From NCBI RefSeq assembly GCF_963675165.1, contig NC_087377.1, positions 10,402,632-10,466,631 of the forward strand: a stretch of 64,000 nt of DNA. The letters run 5' to 3'. This stretch comes from Halichondria panicea (Eukaryota > Porifera > Demospongiae > Suberitida > Halichondriidae). Below, in pieces: positions 12,228 to 24,137 of this stretch; the stretch's first letter is position 1; the number at the start of each line of letters is the position of its first letter. The notes beneath the pieces were generated by a model, which saw only the letters and a program-made list of their open reading frames with translations, did not search any database and was not told the DNA's origin. A program made the translations under genes and the position numbers.

Positions 12228-13003
12228 AATATAGGCGATAGGAAAATGGGAGTGAGGCTGAAGCCCCCCATGCATGCAGGGCTATTTACAAGTGATTTTG
12301 ATGCATCCAAAGCACTTCCTGACACAGTAATTTCTGTTGTTTACATTTTATAGAAGGCAAGCATAATTATATCCCTACCAAAGATCGGAGCGCCCCAATA
12401 AAAAAGACTTACTACTGTCAATATACACATACCGTGACAATTAATCGTAAAATTAATTTTTTACACCATAAATACACCAAGCCACAGGTGTTTTAACCAT
12501 TGACGAAAAGTCTGTCGTCTGATTCGCCCAACCAGAAAAAAGTACAATCATACTTTTCCAGGAAAACAAAGCGACGACCCATAATTAAAGTTCATTTTGC
12601 TGCAAATTCTATAATTTATTACGATAGATCAAAGGGAGACGAGGAAAGAAAGAGATTCCATGAAGTGTTCTGGCATTAGCGAAGATGAGGTGCAAAATCA
12701 TTACTTCTTGACTCAATAATAATTATAATGAGCATTATGCATGGACTATCCCGTAGACATACAAAGCAAGATAATAATACAACGTACATACCAGACAGGC
12801 TTTAATATGGGGCTGTTAAATGCTGTGTCATTGAAACTTATCCAACTGATAGCCTCCTTCACATTATGCTTACCTTCTATAAAATGTAAACAACATAATG
12901 TATGGAAATTACTGTTCAGGAAGTGCTTTGGATGCATCAAAATCACTTGTAAATAGCCCTGTATGCATGGGGGGCTTCAGTCTCACTCCCATTAATAATC
13001 GCC
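12228..13003. mobile_element. Second foldback element, ~140 bp inverted arms
   Basis: Left arm 12228-12370 (aggcgataggaaaatgggag ... cattttatagaagg) matches the reverse of 12860-13002. The arms differ at several positions and by small indels, so it is older than the element at 10822. It abuts the inner end of the right duplication arm. Confidence 0.75.
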
Positions 13004-13004
13004 T

Positions 13005-16000
13005 ATAATTATATATATAGGCCTTGCATTACAGCTATAGGACATATACATCTAGAGACGATGGTGTACAATCTACAAGCTTAACTATAGCGATTATCAT
13101 CTACTTGCAATAATTATAGTTTATGTTGTAACTATATATATACGCCTGTATTTATCCAGTGAGTTTTCTTCACTCTCTCTCATAACTGTCTTTCAATCGC
13201 AGCATCATCACTGCCTATACTTAATCGTCACTGCTCGTCTATACCTATAAATCTATTGTATATAGGACTGGTGCATATAAACTACGTATAATTATATATA
13301 CACTGCCAGGACTTAACTATAATGAGGATTGTTTGTGTATACTGTGTTGGATCCTGGTATAGAATCTAGTCTGCACCTATCAAATTAATGTAAAGATCAA
13401 GACAATACACAGTATACTACATCTATTAAGCAAAACCTGTAGTAAGTACTGCTGACAACAGACTATTATATAGATAGTCATGCAACAAACCAGGTACACA
13501 CCATGCAAGACATCAGCTAGCCCAGCGAAATGAAATTATATAGTATAGAGTCTACGTATATAGTCTGTACACTTTGATTCAATCTCTAGTCATGCAGAAC
13601 TCAATATAGTTTCTCTATAATTATGATTGGACCTTCGATCTGTCATGAACTTACTCAAAAGGCTTATATCTTATTGGCACTGAGCCTTGAATAATAATCT
13701 TGCATAGTGAAATTGAAATCAATATTTGAGAGTCATGAATTACTGCCCATGCATGGAACGTCATAAGTCGTTCTAGTTGACAATACCTGAAGGTATGGAA
13801 TGACTAACTGCCTGCATTGCTTGTCTGAGAATATGAATTACCGTTGAACTCATGGAAAGTCTGAAAAGTTGCTCAGGAAGTTCCATGCAGTCAATTAAAG
13901 GAGCCTCATAATTGTAAACTTAGGTATATCAACATAATTATTGGCTGATACCTGCTTGTCTAAGACCAGCATTGAATATATTTTCAGGGTTTCCGTTTAC
14001 GAATCACAGCTCTCAGAAAGTCAGAAAAATTTTTCAGCAAGTTCCCAGTCGATTAAAGTAACCTCATGCAGAAGAGTGTATCAACGTATTGGCTGCTACA
14101 TGCATGTATAAGACCATGCAGCATTAAATATATTTTCTGGGTTTCCGTTAACAAACCACAGCTCTCGGAAAGTCAGAAAAGTTTCTCAAGTTCCAGTCGA
14201 TTAAATTAACCTCAGAATTGTAAACTTGAGTATATATCAACATATAATTATACTGGCTGATATCTGCATGACCAGCACTGAATGAATATATGTTATTTTT
14301 CAGGGTTCCCGTTCACAGCTCTCGGAAAGTCAGAAAAGTTTCTCAGCAAGTTCCAGTCGATTAAAGTAACCTCAGAAGAGTGTATCAATGCATTCAATTT
14401 GGCTGCTACCTGCTTGTAAGACCAGCACTAAATATATTTTCTGGGTTTCCGTTAACGAACCACAGCTCTCGGAAAGTCAAAAAAGTTCCTCAGCAAGTTC
14501 CAGTCGATTAATTAAAGTAACCTCAAAAGAGTATAGCAACATACTGGCTGATACCTGCATACATGTCTACATTATATTATTTTTCTGGATTCCCGTTAAC
14601 GAACCACTGCTCTCGGAAAGTCAGAAAAGTTCCTCAGCAAGTTCCAGTCGATTAAAGTAACTTCAGAATTATAAACTTGAGTATATATATCAACATACTG
14701 GCTGATATATCTGTATGCATATCTAGACTATAGCACTGAATATATTATTTTTCAGGGTTACCGTTAACGAACCACTGCTCTCGGAAAGTCGTTCCAGTCA
14801 ATTAAAGTAACCTCAGAATTGTATATTAAGCCTTATATCAACATAATTATACTGGCTGATATTTGCATGCATGTCTAGATCAGCACTGATTTTCAGGGTT
14901 CCCGTTAACAAACCACAGCTCTCGGAAAGTCAGAAAAATTTCTCAGCAAGTTCCAGTCGATAAAAGTAACCTCAGAAGAGTATATATCAACATCCTGGCT
15001 GATATCTGCATGCATGTCTAGACCAACGCTGAATAATTATATTATTTTTCAGGGTTTCCGTTAACGAACCACTGTTCTCGGAAAGTCAGAAAAGTTGCTC
15101 AGCAAGTTCCAGTCGATTAAAGTAACCTCAGAATTGAGTATATTATATCAACATACAGGCCGATATCTGCATGCATGTCTATAGGCCAGCACTGAATAAT
15201 TATTTTTCAGGGTTCCCGTTAACGAACCACTGCTCTCGGAAAGTCAGAAAAATTTCTCAGCAAGTTCCAGTCGATTAAAGTAACCTCAAAGAGTATAATT
15301 ATTATATCAACATATATACTGGCTGATATCTGCATGCATGTCTAGTAGACCAGCACTGAATATGTTATTTTTCTGGGTTCCCGTTAACGAACCACAGCTC
15401 TCGGAAAGTCAGAAGAGTTGCTCAGCAAGTTCCAGTCGATTAAAAGTAACCTCAGAATTGAGTATATATCAACATACTGCATGGCTGATATCTGCATGCA
15501 TGTCTAGTAGACCAGCACTGAATATGTTATTTTTCTGGATTCCCGTTAACGAACCACTGCTCTCGGAAAGTCAGAAAAGTTGCTTAGCAAGTTCCAGTCG
15601 ATTAAAGTAACCTCAGAATTGAGTATATATCAACATACTGGCTGATATCTGCATGCATGTCTAGACCAGCACTGAATATATTATTTTTCTGGGTTCCCGT
15701 TAACGAACCACTGTTCTCGGAAGTCAGAAAAGTTGCTTAGCAAGTTCCAGTCGATTAAAGTAACCTCAGAATTGAGTATATATCAACATACTAGCTGATA
15801 TCTGCATGCATGTCTAGTAGACCAGCACTGAATATGTTATTTTTCTGGATTCCCGTTAACGAACCACTGCTCTCGGAAGTCAGAATAGTTGCTCAGCAAG
15901 TTCCAGTCGATTCAAGTAACCTCAGAAGAGTATATATCAACATATACTAGCTGATATCTACATGCACGTCTAGACCAGCACTGAATATATTATTTTTCAG

Positions 16001-18330
16001 GGTTCCCGTTAACGAACCACTGTTCTCGGAAAGTTAGAAAAGTTGCTCAGCAAGTTCCAGTCGATTGAAGTAACCTCAGAATTGTGAACTTGAGTATATA
16101 TCAACATACTGGCTGATATATCTGCATGCATGTCTAGACCAGCACTGAATATGTTATTTTTCTGGGTTCCCGTTAACGAACCACTGCTCTCGGAAAGTCA
16201 GAAAAGTTGCTCAGCAAGTTCCAGTCGATTAAAGTAACCTCAGAATTGTAAATTTGAGTATATATCAACATACTGGCTGATATCTGCATGCATGTCTAGA
16301 CCAGCACTGAATATATTATTTTTCTGGGTTCCCGTTAACGAACCACTGCTCTCGGAAAATCAGAAAAGTTTCTCAGCAAGTTCCAGTCGATTAAAGTAAC
16401 TTGAGTATATCAACATAACTTATTGGCTGATATACTTAATTGCTTGTATTATAGACCAGGATTGAACATACTTATTCCAGTTCCCGTTCTATAATCATGG
16501 CTCTCAGAAAGTCAGAAAAGTGGCTCGGCGTGTTTCAGTATAGAGCCAAATAACCTCTGGACAATAAATTGGGAAGTATAAGTAGGAGTTAGGTGACTGG
16601 CTGAATTAAAAATGATAATCATACTAAATCTAGCTCAGTGTACAGACCTAATTAATTCATTGTGCATGTAGCTAGCTAGAGTCTACTGCAGACATGTGCA
16701 AGTAGCTAGCTATTATATCAAGTCTATACTGCAGACAATGGAGAGTCTATTTAAAACTAGGCTGGCCAGCTTTCTACTTACTTACATAGACTAGTAGAGT
16801 GATCAGGCAAGAGCATATCTCAGTGCAAAATCAAGGGTTAACCTTGAATGCATTGCCCTGCTACGCCCCCTCATTTACCTTTCACTTCCGCCTTTTCCGA
16901 TTTCTGGCTTTCTGGTCCTACATGCGCATGCTTCTGAGCATGTTATACTTTCTAGTAGCAGCCCAGCCCCGCCCCCCCACCATGGTTACTGCAGATAAGC
17001 ACAAAAGACGGCTAGGCCGGACTACATGACACTGCAGAAAGAACTACTGTACTACTGTGAGAGATAGCAGCTCAACAAAAAAATGACTCTGAGAAATGTT
17101 ATGACTGTTTCCTCACTCCTCTTTTGGTCGTTTTTCTCTCTGATATTAGCAGGTAGATTCTGTATCTTCAGTGCTGTAGTTAGATTCTAGCTGTTACAGT
17201 AGTAATGTGTATAGGTACCTATTGAGCTATTTTGTATAGCTGGAGGTGAGCTGTGTACTGATAGCTGTAACTATAATGTTTGTTAGCTATAGTATATACT
17301 ATGTTCTTCAAAATAATGGTCAATGGTCCAAAACTAATCGAATGCAAGTTTTTGCATGAATAAACAATAATTATGATTACAATTTCCATTAGAAATTCTG
17401 GTAGCCCCTGAGACTCAACGAGTTGCTATCAACTCTGGAATGGCTGAGTTCTACTGCAAAACCATGGGACACAACGCTAGGTGGCTTGTGGATAGAAGTA
17501 CCTACGACCCTGAGAATAGAACCGAAGACGGGCTGAGTTTTATGGAGCTCATTACACCTGACCTGGACGGGTTTGATGACAACATATATGATATATATTT
17601 GCAAATTCCCTCTTCTCTTGATCGTAACTCCACTGAAATCAGATGCTTATCAGCGAGAGATCAACCATACGTTAGCGAACTAGTCAAGCTGATCATAATG
17701 GGTGAGTTAATTGCTATAATGTCATGACGTACACCTCTGTAAATTTGAAGAAGACAAAGCTAGTGGAAATTAGAATCATCAGGTAGAGTGTGTACCAACA
17801 CCCACACATTATACTACATTGTGAATCTGGTTTGTATATAGGAAAACAATGTCAATGTGAAAGCTATGTCTGCATGTATTTTAACTATACTGATGATCAG
17901 CACTAGATCATCTAGGTCCATTTGTCAACTCAGACCTAGTGGCTTGAGGGCTGCCACGAAACCCTTTAGTTTTATGATCAACGGACGAATAGACTCAATC
18001 ACACTCTGGTGTTACAGGTGGTCCAGCTGCACCAGAACCTTTCCTCAACACTATCAGCATGTCTCTCCTCACTCTGGAGTGGAACAAACCCTTCTCTTGG
18101 TCAGAGTACCCTGTTGAGCACTACACTCTCACATCCAACCATAGCCTCTACTACCCGTCGGAATTAAGGATCAACAATGCTACAATGTCCCAAGGCAGTA
18201 TGCAGATAGAGAAGAAAGACGGTTTGGAAGAATGTGAAGTGATTGAGTTCACTATGAAAGCTAACAATGGACTAGCCGACAGCCCAGCTGGAACTACCAC
18301 TGGAGGGTTCCCAATTTGTGAGAATATCAA
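13005..18330. repeat. Right arm of large inverted duplication
   Basis: Mirror copy of 3740-10820. Matching starts directly after the foldback element with TATATAGGCCTTGCATTACA, the reverse of 10800-10820. It runs through the satellite, the far-upstream gene B region, the Ig exon and the first FN3 exon, becoming more diverged after that. The arm lacks the 2.2 kb TIR element and the 176 bp element found on the left. Confidence 0.9.
13975..16420. repeat. Satellite array, right arm, about sixteen ~160 bp units
   Basis: Reverse orientation of the left array. CAGTCGATTAAA or close variants recur at roughly 14049, 14187, 14356, 14504, 14649, 14796, 14955, 15111, 15268, 15431, 15594, 15748, 15907, 16061, 16222 and 16387. 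Neighbouring units between about 15.0 and 16.4 kb are especially alike, indicating recent expansion. The 90-aa ORFs here simply read through two units. Confidence 0.9.
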
Positions 18331-18962
18331 CAACAAACACCTTATTCATATTGTATACTGCAGATCGTGGCAATTTATAGCTTATATATAATTATTGTGT
18401 GACTATATATGCACTTTTTTGATTACCCCTAGGCTATATGTTTTCATACATGCAGCTTTTGTTTTTTCCGAAACATCAATAAGCTATATGGACACGGTAT
18501 CATTTGTGTGCGGAAGCTCATTAAATATTTCTTTTCTAATACAGGTGAACTAGAAAAATGCAGACTAGCTTATACCAATTCATGCATGCATGCATGTACT
18601 ATAATTATAGAGCTTGATTCTGTACAACAAACACTGCATGTGTATACGTACTCCATTTAATGCAGTTACCTCTGGTCTGTTGGTTTCAAGTCATTCAATA
18701 TAATGTCACTATTTATAATGGAGCTGAAGTTGTCATAACTACCTCGCAACGGCTAATCTACTGGGAGCAACACATTGTATCGATGAGTTTTGAGCCTGTC
18801 AGTGAACTTATAACTAACTTTATATCCCGTTGCTATGTTGTTGCCAAGTGCAATATAAAGCATATTGCACTGCTGAAAAGTCATATTGCACTGCCGAAAA
18901 GTCATATTGCACTGACCACAAAACGCCCCTCTGGCATAATTAAATTAAATATTGTATCATGA
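17083..18962 (+). CDS. Gene B: paralogue of gene A (signal-Ig-FN3-FN3), truncated by an insertion
   Basis: Exons: 17083-17152, 17393-17701, 18018-18317, 18456-18544 and 18666 onward, with the same phases as gene A (1,1,1,0). The Ig exon (309 nt) and FN3 exon (300 nt) equal gene A's in length and are nearly identical in sequence. The signal peptide (VMTVSSLLFWSFFSLILAG) is unrelated to gene A's. Exon 4 is diverged from A but keeps the phase-1 start and phase-0 end. Exon 5 starts LPLVCWFQVIQYN, matching A's LPRVCWFQEVGYT. It then runs into an 884 bp insertion at 18817 and meets a stop at 18960-18962, giving a predicted 354-aa protein without a membrane segment. Either a pseudogene or a secreted truncated form; cDNA would decide. 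Confidence 0.65.
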
Positions 18963-19700
18963 GAAATAACAAGTATCAAAGTAAGTCCAGCCATGCAGGA
19001 ATGTTCAGCACTGCTGGAGTTTCTTCTTTGCAACCATACAGGTTTTAAAATCGTCCCAGGCTCATTTTGTGAAGATTCTGTGTTCCTAGACCTAGTCCTC
19101 CAGCTCCACTTCTTGATGCACGGTCAATTCTGGCTTCACCATAGGCATAGCACTAGAAGCGGCTCTTTTTGCAGGGGGCTTGAGCTGTTTTGCAGCAGTG
19201 TAGAGGCGAGCTTCTTTGGCTTGGTTGTGATGCCGAGGATAGTGGAGGGGGCTGTTCGAGCAGCAGTGACACTGATGAGTAGTATAGTGGGGTGGGGCTG
19301 TTTCTTCGCAGTAAATGGGGTGGAGCTGTTTCTTTGCAGCAGTAGAGGGGTGGGGCTGTTTTGCAGCACCAGAAGTGGGGTGGGGCTGTTTTGCAGTAGT
19401 TTCAGCGTTGGAACTCCAACAATTTTGTGTCAAGCCATTCGTCGGTCATGCCAATCTTATACGCTGCATATACTGGCGTGTAGGAGAGAGAAGAGATGGA
19501 GCTGTGTCTAGAGTTGTCTCTGTCTTTTTTTGTGCAGTTTATATTGTGTTACTAGGACAGTGTTATGTTGCTATGCCCTAGGGATATAAACTAGTTATTA
19601 CACGTGCACTCGGGATGCATGGAATATATTGCACTCAGCCCTCGGGGCTTACGCCCTCGTGCTTCAGTGCAATATATTCCATACATCCCTGGTGCCCGTG
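18817..19700. mobile_element. 884 bp insertion in gene B exon 5, flanked by 9 bp repeat
   Basis: TTATAACTA occurs at both 18808-18816 and 19701-19709. The insert begins ACTTTATATCCCGTTGCTATG and contains a partial mirror (GCTATGCCCTAGGGATATAAA) at 19570-19590. Next to it is a ~115 bp hairpin at 19592-19706 (GGAATATATTGCACT mirrored). Inside are three ~19 bp repeats with CATATTGCACTG near 18866-18915 and a G-rich degenerate repeat (GGGGTGGGGCTGTTTTGCAG) at 19290-19400. No recognisable transposase; the minus-strand 113-aa ORF is low-complexity. Confidence 0.65.
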
Positions 19701-19709
19701 TTATAACTA

Positions 19710-20301
19710 TAACATACCGTCACAATGCTGTTTGAAGCATTTGCTGGAAACAATACCCATATTAGTGCTCCAGTGCAACTTTCAGAAACAATCACATGTA
19801 CAAGAGCAGCAGGAACAGGTACAGTGTCCCCAACAAGAAAGTCTGATACAAGTGACGGTCTTCTTGTGATCATAGGTAATAATTATTAAAGCCAGTAGGT
19901 TTTAATATAATCGAACTGCACACAATCACACAGGGGTCCTTGTTGCTATAATAGCTCTCCTGGTTGCGGTGGTTGCAGTAGTTGTCATTGTTGTGGCTTG
20001 TATTCTGAGAGCAAAACGAGGTAAACATTGAACTACTACTTGAACTAATTGTGCAAATGCAGGCAATTTGTTCGCTGTAGTATTGAATTTCAGTAGCTAC
20101 AGTTATTATTATAAGTATATAAGTTCCCAATTCGCAAATTATTTTTACCATGCAGTTGTCTATGGTGAAGAAAATGGTACAACTCAACAAATTGATCAAA
20201 GTCATATCACAGTGGCATTTCAACAAAATGAAGCATATAATGTTGTCACAAAGAGACCGACAATAGCTGAAGCTGATAGTGACTATGAACAAGTAGACTG
20301 A
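19710..20301 (+). pseudogene. Downstream exons of gene B (end of FN3, membrane segment, tail)
   Basis: After the insertion the FN3 sequence resumes (TVTMLFEAFAGNNTHIS, parallel to A's TATAFFQTIAGTDIS), but rejoining it to the upstream part is out of frame. The exon continues to 19875; then come 19934-20020 (VLVAIIALLVAVVAVVVIVV, membrane span, then RAKR) and 20156-20301 (tail, stop TGA). Junctions are phase 1. The tail carries YNVV and, close to the end, YEQV, two YxxV motifs of the SH2-binding type. If transcripts start downstream or splice around the insert these exons could still be used; otherwise they are dead. Confidence 0.6.
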
Positions 20302-20369
20302 TATTCTATAACTGTATGGTGTGGTGTGTACAAGCTTTACAAGTATATTTGGACGAGTATTTAGTAGTT

Positions 20370-22742
20370 TTATTGTTGGCTAGAAATCTTTAGCTCAGTT
20401 TCTTCAACCTTTATTTCTGGTTCTTTGCAACAATTACAGTCCCGAGGTGTACAGCGATTGATCCCATACATCACTAATACTCCAATCAGTATTCCAAGCA
20501 ATGCGAAGAAAACTGACGACAAAGACAATGTGATCCCAACAGCAGCACCAGTTGACACATCAGGAGACAGCGGAGTGGGAGGGCCTGTGTACGAGGGAAG
20601 TAATGTCTTCGGATGTTACATGCAGTAGTGGTATTGGTATTCATACCTGATACATAATTATAGCATTATTAACACCGTAGAGGGGGAAATTTTCATGGTG
20701 AACATTTTCAAGTTTTTCGAGGGCAGGTTAATGCGAAAATTAAAATTTCAATGCAACGACACCGACGAAAATTTCTGCTGAGGGCTCTTGAGCCAATTAT
20801 ATTGTAGCGAAAATTTGCACTCGATAAAATTTCCTGCTATGTATTATATTAAGCATTGTAAATCGAGTAAAGTTAAAGTGCTAAAGTGTAAAATCCTCGG
20901 TGTTATAGTCTGTGATTAAAAGTAGATCACATGCAAAATTATCTTGCAATTAATTAATTAAACCCCCAATCTGGGAAAAGTCCTTCGGCTTAAGAACAGC
21001 ATTTTCACAACAATGAGAGTCATTCTGGTATCCGAATACTTCAGCCATGGAGCTGGATGAGGTGGGCACCAGGTGCATGTTCGGATAAAATCAAGGCTCA
21101 ACTGCATGTATAGAGTGCATGTGCCAGCATGCATGCGTAGGCCTGGCAGATCCAGAGGGGGTTCTTCGGATTCAATTGAACTTGAACCCCCCTCTGAGAC
21201 GTAAGTGAGTGGGAGGCTTAAGCAACTAATCAGCTCTACTAGCTTTCATATATGCACTTATCACTTACTTTTAGTTTTTGTAAGTCCTGTGAAGGTTTGT
21301 TTGTGCAGTTTTAGTGACTAAAAGGCTAACTCTCCAGCACATGCTGACTTAGAATCAGTGCTGACCTTTTTTTAGGTAAAAATTTAATGCACATGCTGAC
21401 TGTTTAGTAGGAGTGACAACCTTTTTTTAAGGACCTAAAATTCAGAGTCCTTGTCCCGCTCAACTAACTGTGTTACTGGAACCCCCTTTCTAGATCTGCA
21501 AGGGTACTGGCAAGCAATATAGGACCATGCGCACAGCCGAAATGTACGCCCAGGATTAATTAGACAACATGGGGGAAAAATGCCAGTGTCACTGCATTAC
21601 TTGCCAATGCTGATTGCGTATATGCTCAATTGGGCGTGGTCATGATGACTAAGAGCTAATAATACCGCTGTAGAATTCAATCAAAGCTGCACAGTTGAGT
21701 TAGCTAGACCGTTGCTTTAATTTCTTTTTTGGGAGGTTAGACACGCCACTGACTTCGGCATCCAGGTGAGCAGACTCAGAATCACAAACAGACAAACAAA
21801 CAGACACACAGACCTACCCATGGCGCGCCTCGGGTTACTAAGTTAAAATTTACTTACATATAGTGAAGATGTACTCCGTAGCAGTGCTATTGCCAGCACA
21901 GTTGGTAGTCACAATGCTCACGGTGTAGCGTACAGAATAGTCAGCAGTCACAGTGGCTGAAGTCGTTGTGATTATCGATTCAGAGAACTGTGCCAAAGGT
22001 GATATCGACACCATATAAAACTGAATAGCTACTCCACCATCATCGGCAGGAGGATCCCATTGCAATGACACCATTGCTACTTCATCTGTACTACTGTCCA
22101 GAACAAGGTGCTGAATGTTGACAGGTTGTCCTGGAGGATCTAATGATCAAAGGCATTGCAAAATATGTAATTAGAAACCACACAATTTGCAGATTAGTCA
22201 AAACATTTAATTAGTAACTAAGCTAAGCTAAAAACAAATAAGAGAGAACCAAATGCCAAATTATGGGAGAAGTAATTATAGCTGCAGCTTTATTTACTTA
22301 CCAGCGAGTTGAATTGTGCTACTTCCAACTGTTTCCAATGGGTCTACTCCTCTACAGGACAAGGTGACCCCATTCTCTGCTACTGTGGTCAAAGTAGATG
22401 TTATAGCAGTTGCATTGAGTCCAGTAACGACAATGATGTACACATTAAACTCGACAAATTCCTTATTGATGTCTTCAGCAACGCCATTAAGTGTAACTAA
22501 GATGCCATTTGGAAGAGACCACTCTATTTCACTTCCAAGTGCAGTACATGTGAAAGTGACGTTTTCCATTGGACAAGCTATTACAGGGCTCAAGGAGAAT
22601 TGTGCTGTAAAGACATTAATTAAATTCAACGTATTTGAAATTTAAATAACAAACCTCTGCTCACATCGAAAAGCATCATGACTACTACTACTACTACTCC
22701 AACTTGGAGTCCAGGACAGGACTGTTTCACTGAGACTCCCAT
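20370..22742 (-). CDS. Gene D: Ig-FN3 single-pass membrane protein, 295 aa, complete
   Basis: Exons 22742-22655, 22604-22302, 22139-21858 and 20584-20370 total 888 nt. All introns are phase 1 with consensus ends (for example GTAAGT at 22301, TTTACAG at 22605). Residues 1-29 include a Val-rich hydrophobic leader. An Ig domain (30-130) has C49, W58 and C113, with sequons at N44 and N93. An FN3 domain (131-224) starts DPPGQPVNIQ and has the typical LQWDPPADDGG turn. The membrane span is about 241-266, followed by a short tail with a CxC/CC cluster (CTPRDCNCCKEP) that could be palmitoylated (inference). Architecture is that of a small type I surface receptor. It converges on gene B, 68 bp between stop codons. 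A decayed copy lies upstream at 23517-27760. Confidence 0.88.
21147..21498. mobile_element. ~350 bp hAT-like TIR element in gene D intron
   Basis: CAGATCCAGAGGGGGTTC at the left is mirrored by GGAACCCCCTTTCTAGATCTG at the right. Internal repeats GCACATGCTGACT near 21339 and 21390. CAG...CTG ends fit hAT MITEs; no clean 8 bp duplication was found. Confidence 0.6.
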
Positions 22743-23516
22743 TCTTTAAACTCTCTCCCTGCAGTGGTGTGCCATATTAAAATGAACTTCATTGACAGTG
22801 ATCTAGATAGATACTACAACACATAATTATGATAATTATATCATTCTATATACATAACACTCAGTCAGGTTATACTGATCTGTGTTTGTTACCTTTCAGT
22901 TTGTAACTTTGTTGTTATTGTGCAGTATATATGAAGTAGATCTGATTTCTGGCAAGAGGTTCAATATTTCATTGCAGCTAGCTTCTATATACTCTTGCCC
23001 GTTGTGATTAATATCCTATCAGACACACCCATATGATGCAAGTATGGTATTTAATTTATAGCCAATCAATTTGCCAGTAGAAATAGGACAGTCAATCTTA
23101 TAGTCTATCACACATAGAGTATAGGCATAAACAACACTACAATCACAATACATGCATGTACGTTGGTATAGCCCGAGTTGGCCCGAGTTGTCTAATAATT
23201 TCTCCCTTCCGAGCATGAATGCATGTTGGTAGCTAAAACGACTGTATTTCTAGGCACTGATCGGGTCTCATTATCTAGTCATCTTTGATCATTTCCTCAA
23301 GTGAACACCTGATTTGCACGACGTTCCATTGCTTGATATCACATGCACCGATTACACAGGTAGCTAACCATGCAGTTGCCCAATCAGTAACCTGCCGAAA
23401 CAGAGACAGTATACGTATTCCAACTGCAGAGCGAAAAGGAAACACCTACAGTACATATATAACATGTAGTTCAGAGACCTATTTTGTGTGAATATATGCA
23501 GCTCCTGTCCAGTACA
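22743..23516. promoter_or_regulatory. Upstream region of gene D, no motif identified
   Basis: 774 bp of A+T-rich DNA between gene D's start codon and the decayed gene D copy. It should hold the gene D promoter, but no TATA box at a convincing distance or other element could be supported. A short direct repeat (GCCCGAGTTG twice) sits at 23170-23190. Confidence 0.35.
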
Positions 23517-24137
23517 AACCGTGAAGACGTACTCTGAAGCATAACTGCTAAAATCACAACTAATTAATGTTCACATGCAGTACAGCCTGCATGATACAGG
23601 GTAGACAATAGAGAGTGGTTAAAATACTGGTATAGAGAACTAGAACTAGATAGGCTATATTATGATTATAGGATAGATCTTCCTTCCCACGGTCGACTTG
23701 CCAGTAAGAGAGTCCCATTGCAGTGACATTCTAACTTTATAGATACTGCTTCCCAGAACACAGGGTGTTGAATGTTTATATAGTATATAGTTGTTGTGGA
23801 GGATCTATGAGAGTTGATCGTACACATTTGTGGTAAATCTACTGGATGCGCTGTAGTCTACTACAATTAAAGTGTATGATTGTGAGTGAAGATACAGAAT
23901 ATGCAATAATTAGTAGCACTATGCAAAGTATGTCATTAATAACCACAAAAGATAATTTGCTAACGAAGCGTATATGTAAAACTAGCCTCGATTCAAGGCC
24001 GATTAAAATACGGCCTGGTACCTATATTGCAGGGGTGATAGTGCGCATGCGCTTCAAATTACCCAGAATATGGGTAATCGTACTACAAACGTAAAACCTT
24101 AGTAAATTTTGAAGTAACCCCTGAGCTCTCTAAAGCT

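Noticed and set aside
14388-15610. Two 90-aa ORFs with repeated sequence NEPLLSESQKSSSASSSR
   Set aside because: They read straight through the 160 bp satellite units; the repeat in the protein is the DNA repeat, with no start, splice or domain support.
13975-16420. Regular repeat array that could be mistaken for CRISPR
   Set aside because: Units are contiguous ~160 bp and wholly similar, with no short repeat/unique spacer alternation, in animal DNA.
19092-19511. 113-aa minus and 172-aa plus ORFs
   Set aside because: Both arise from the G-rich repeat inside the insertion in gene B; low complexity and no domain.
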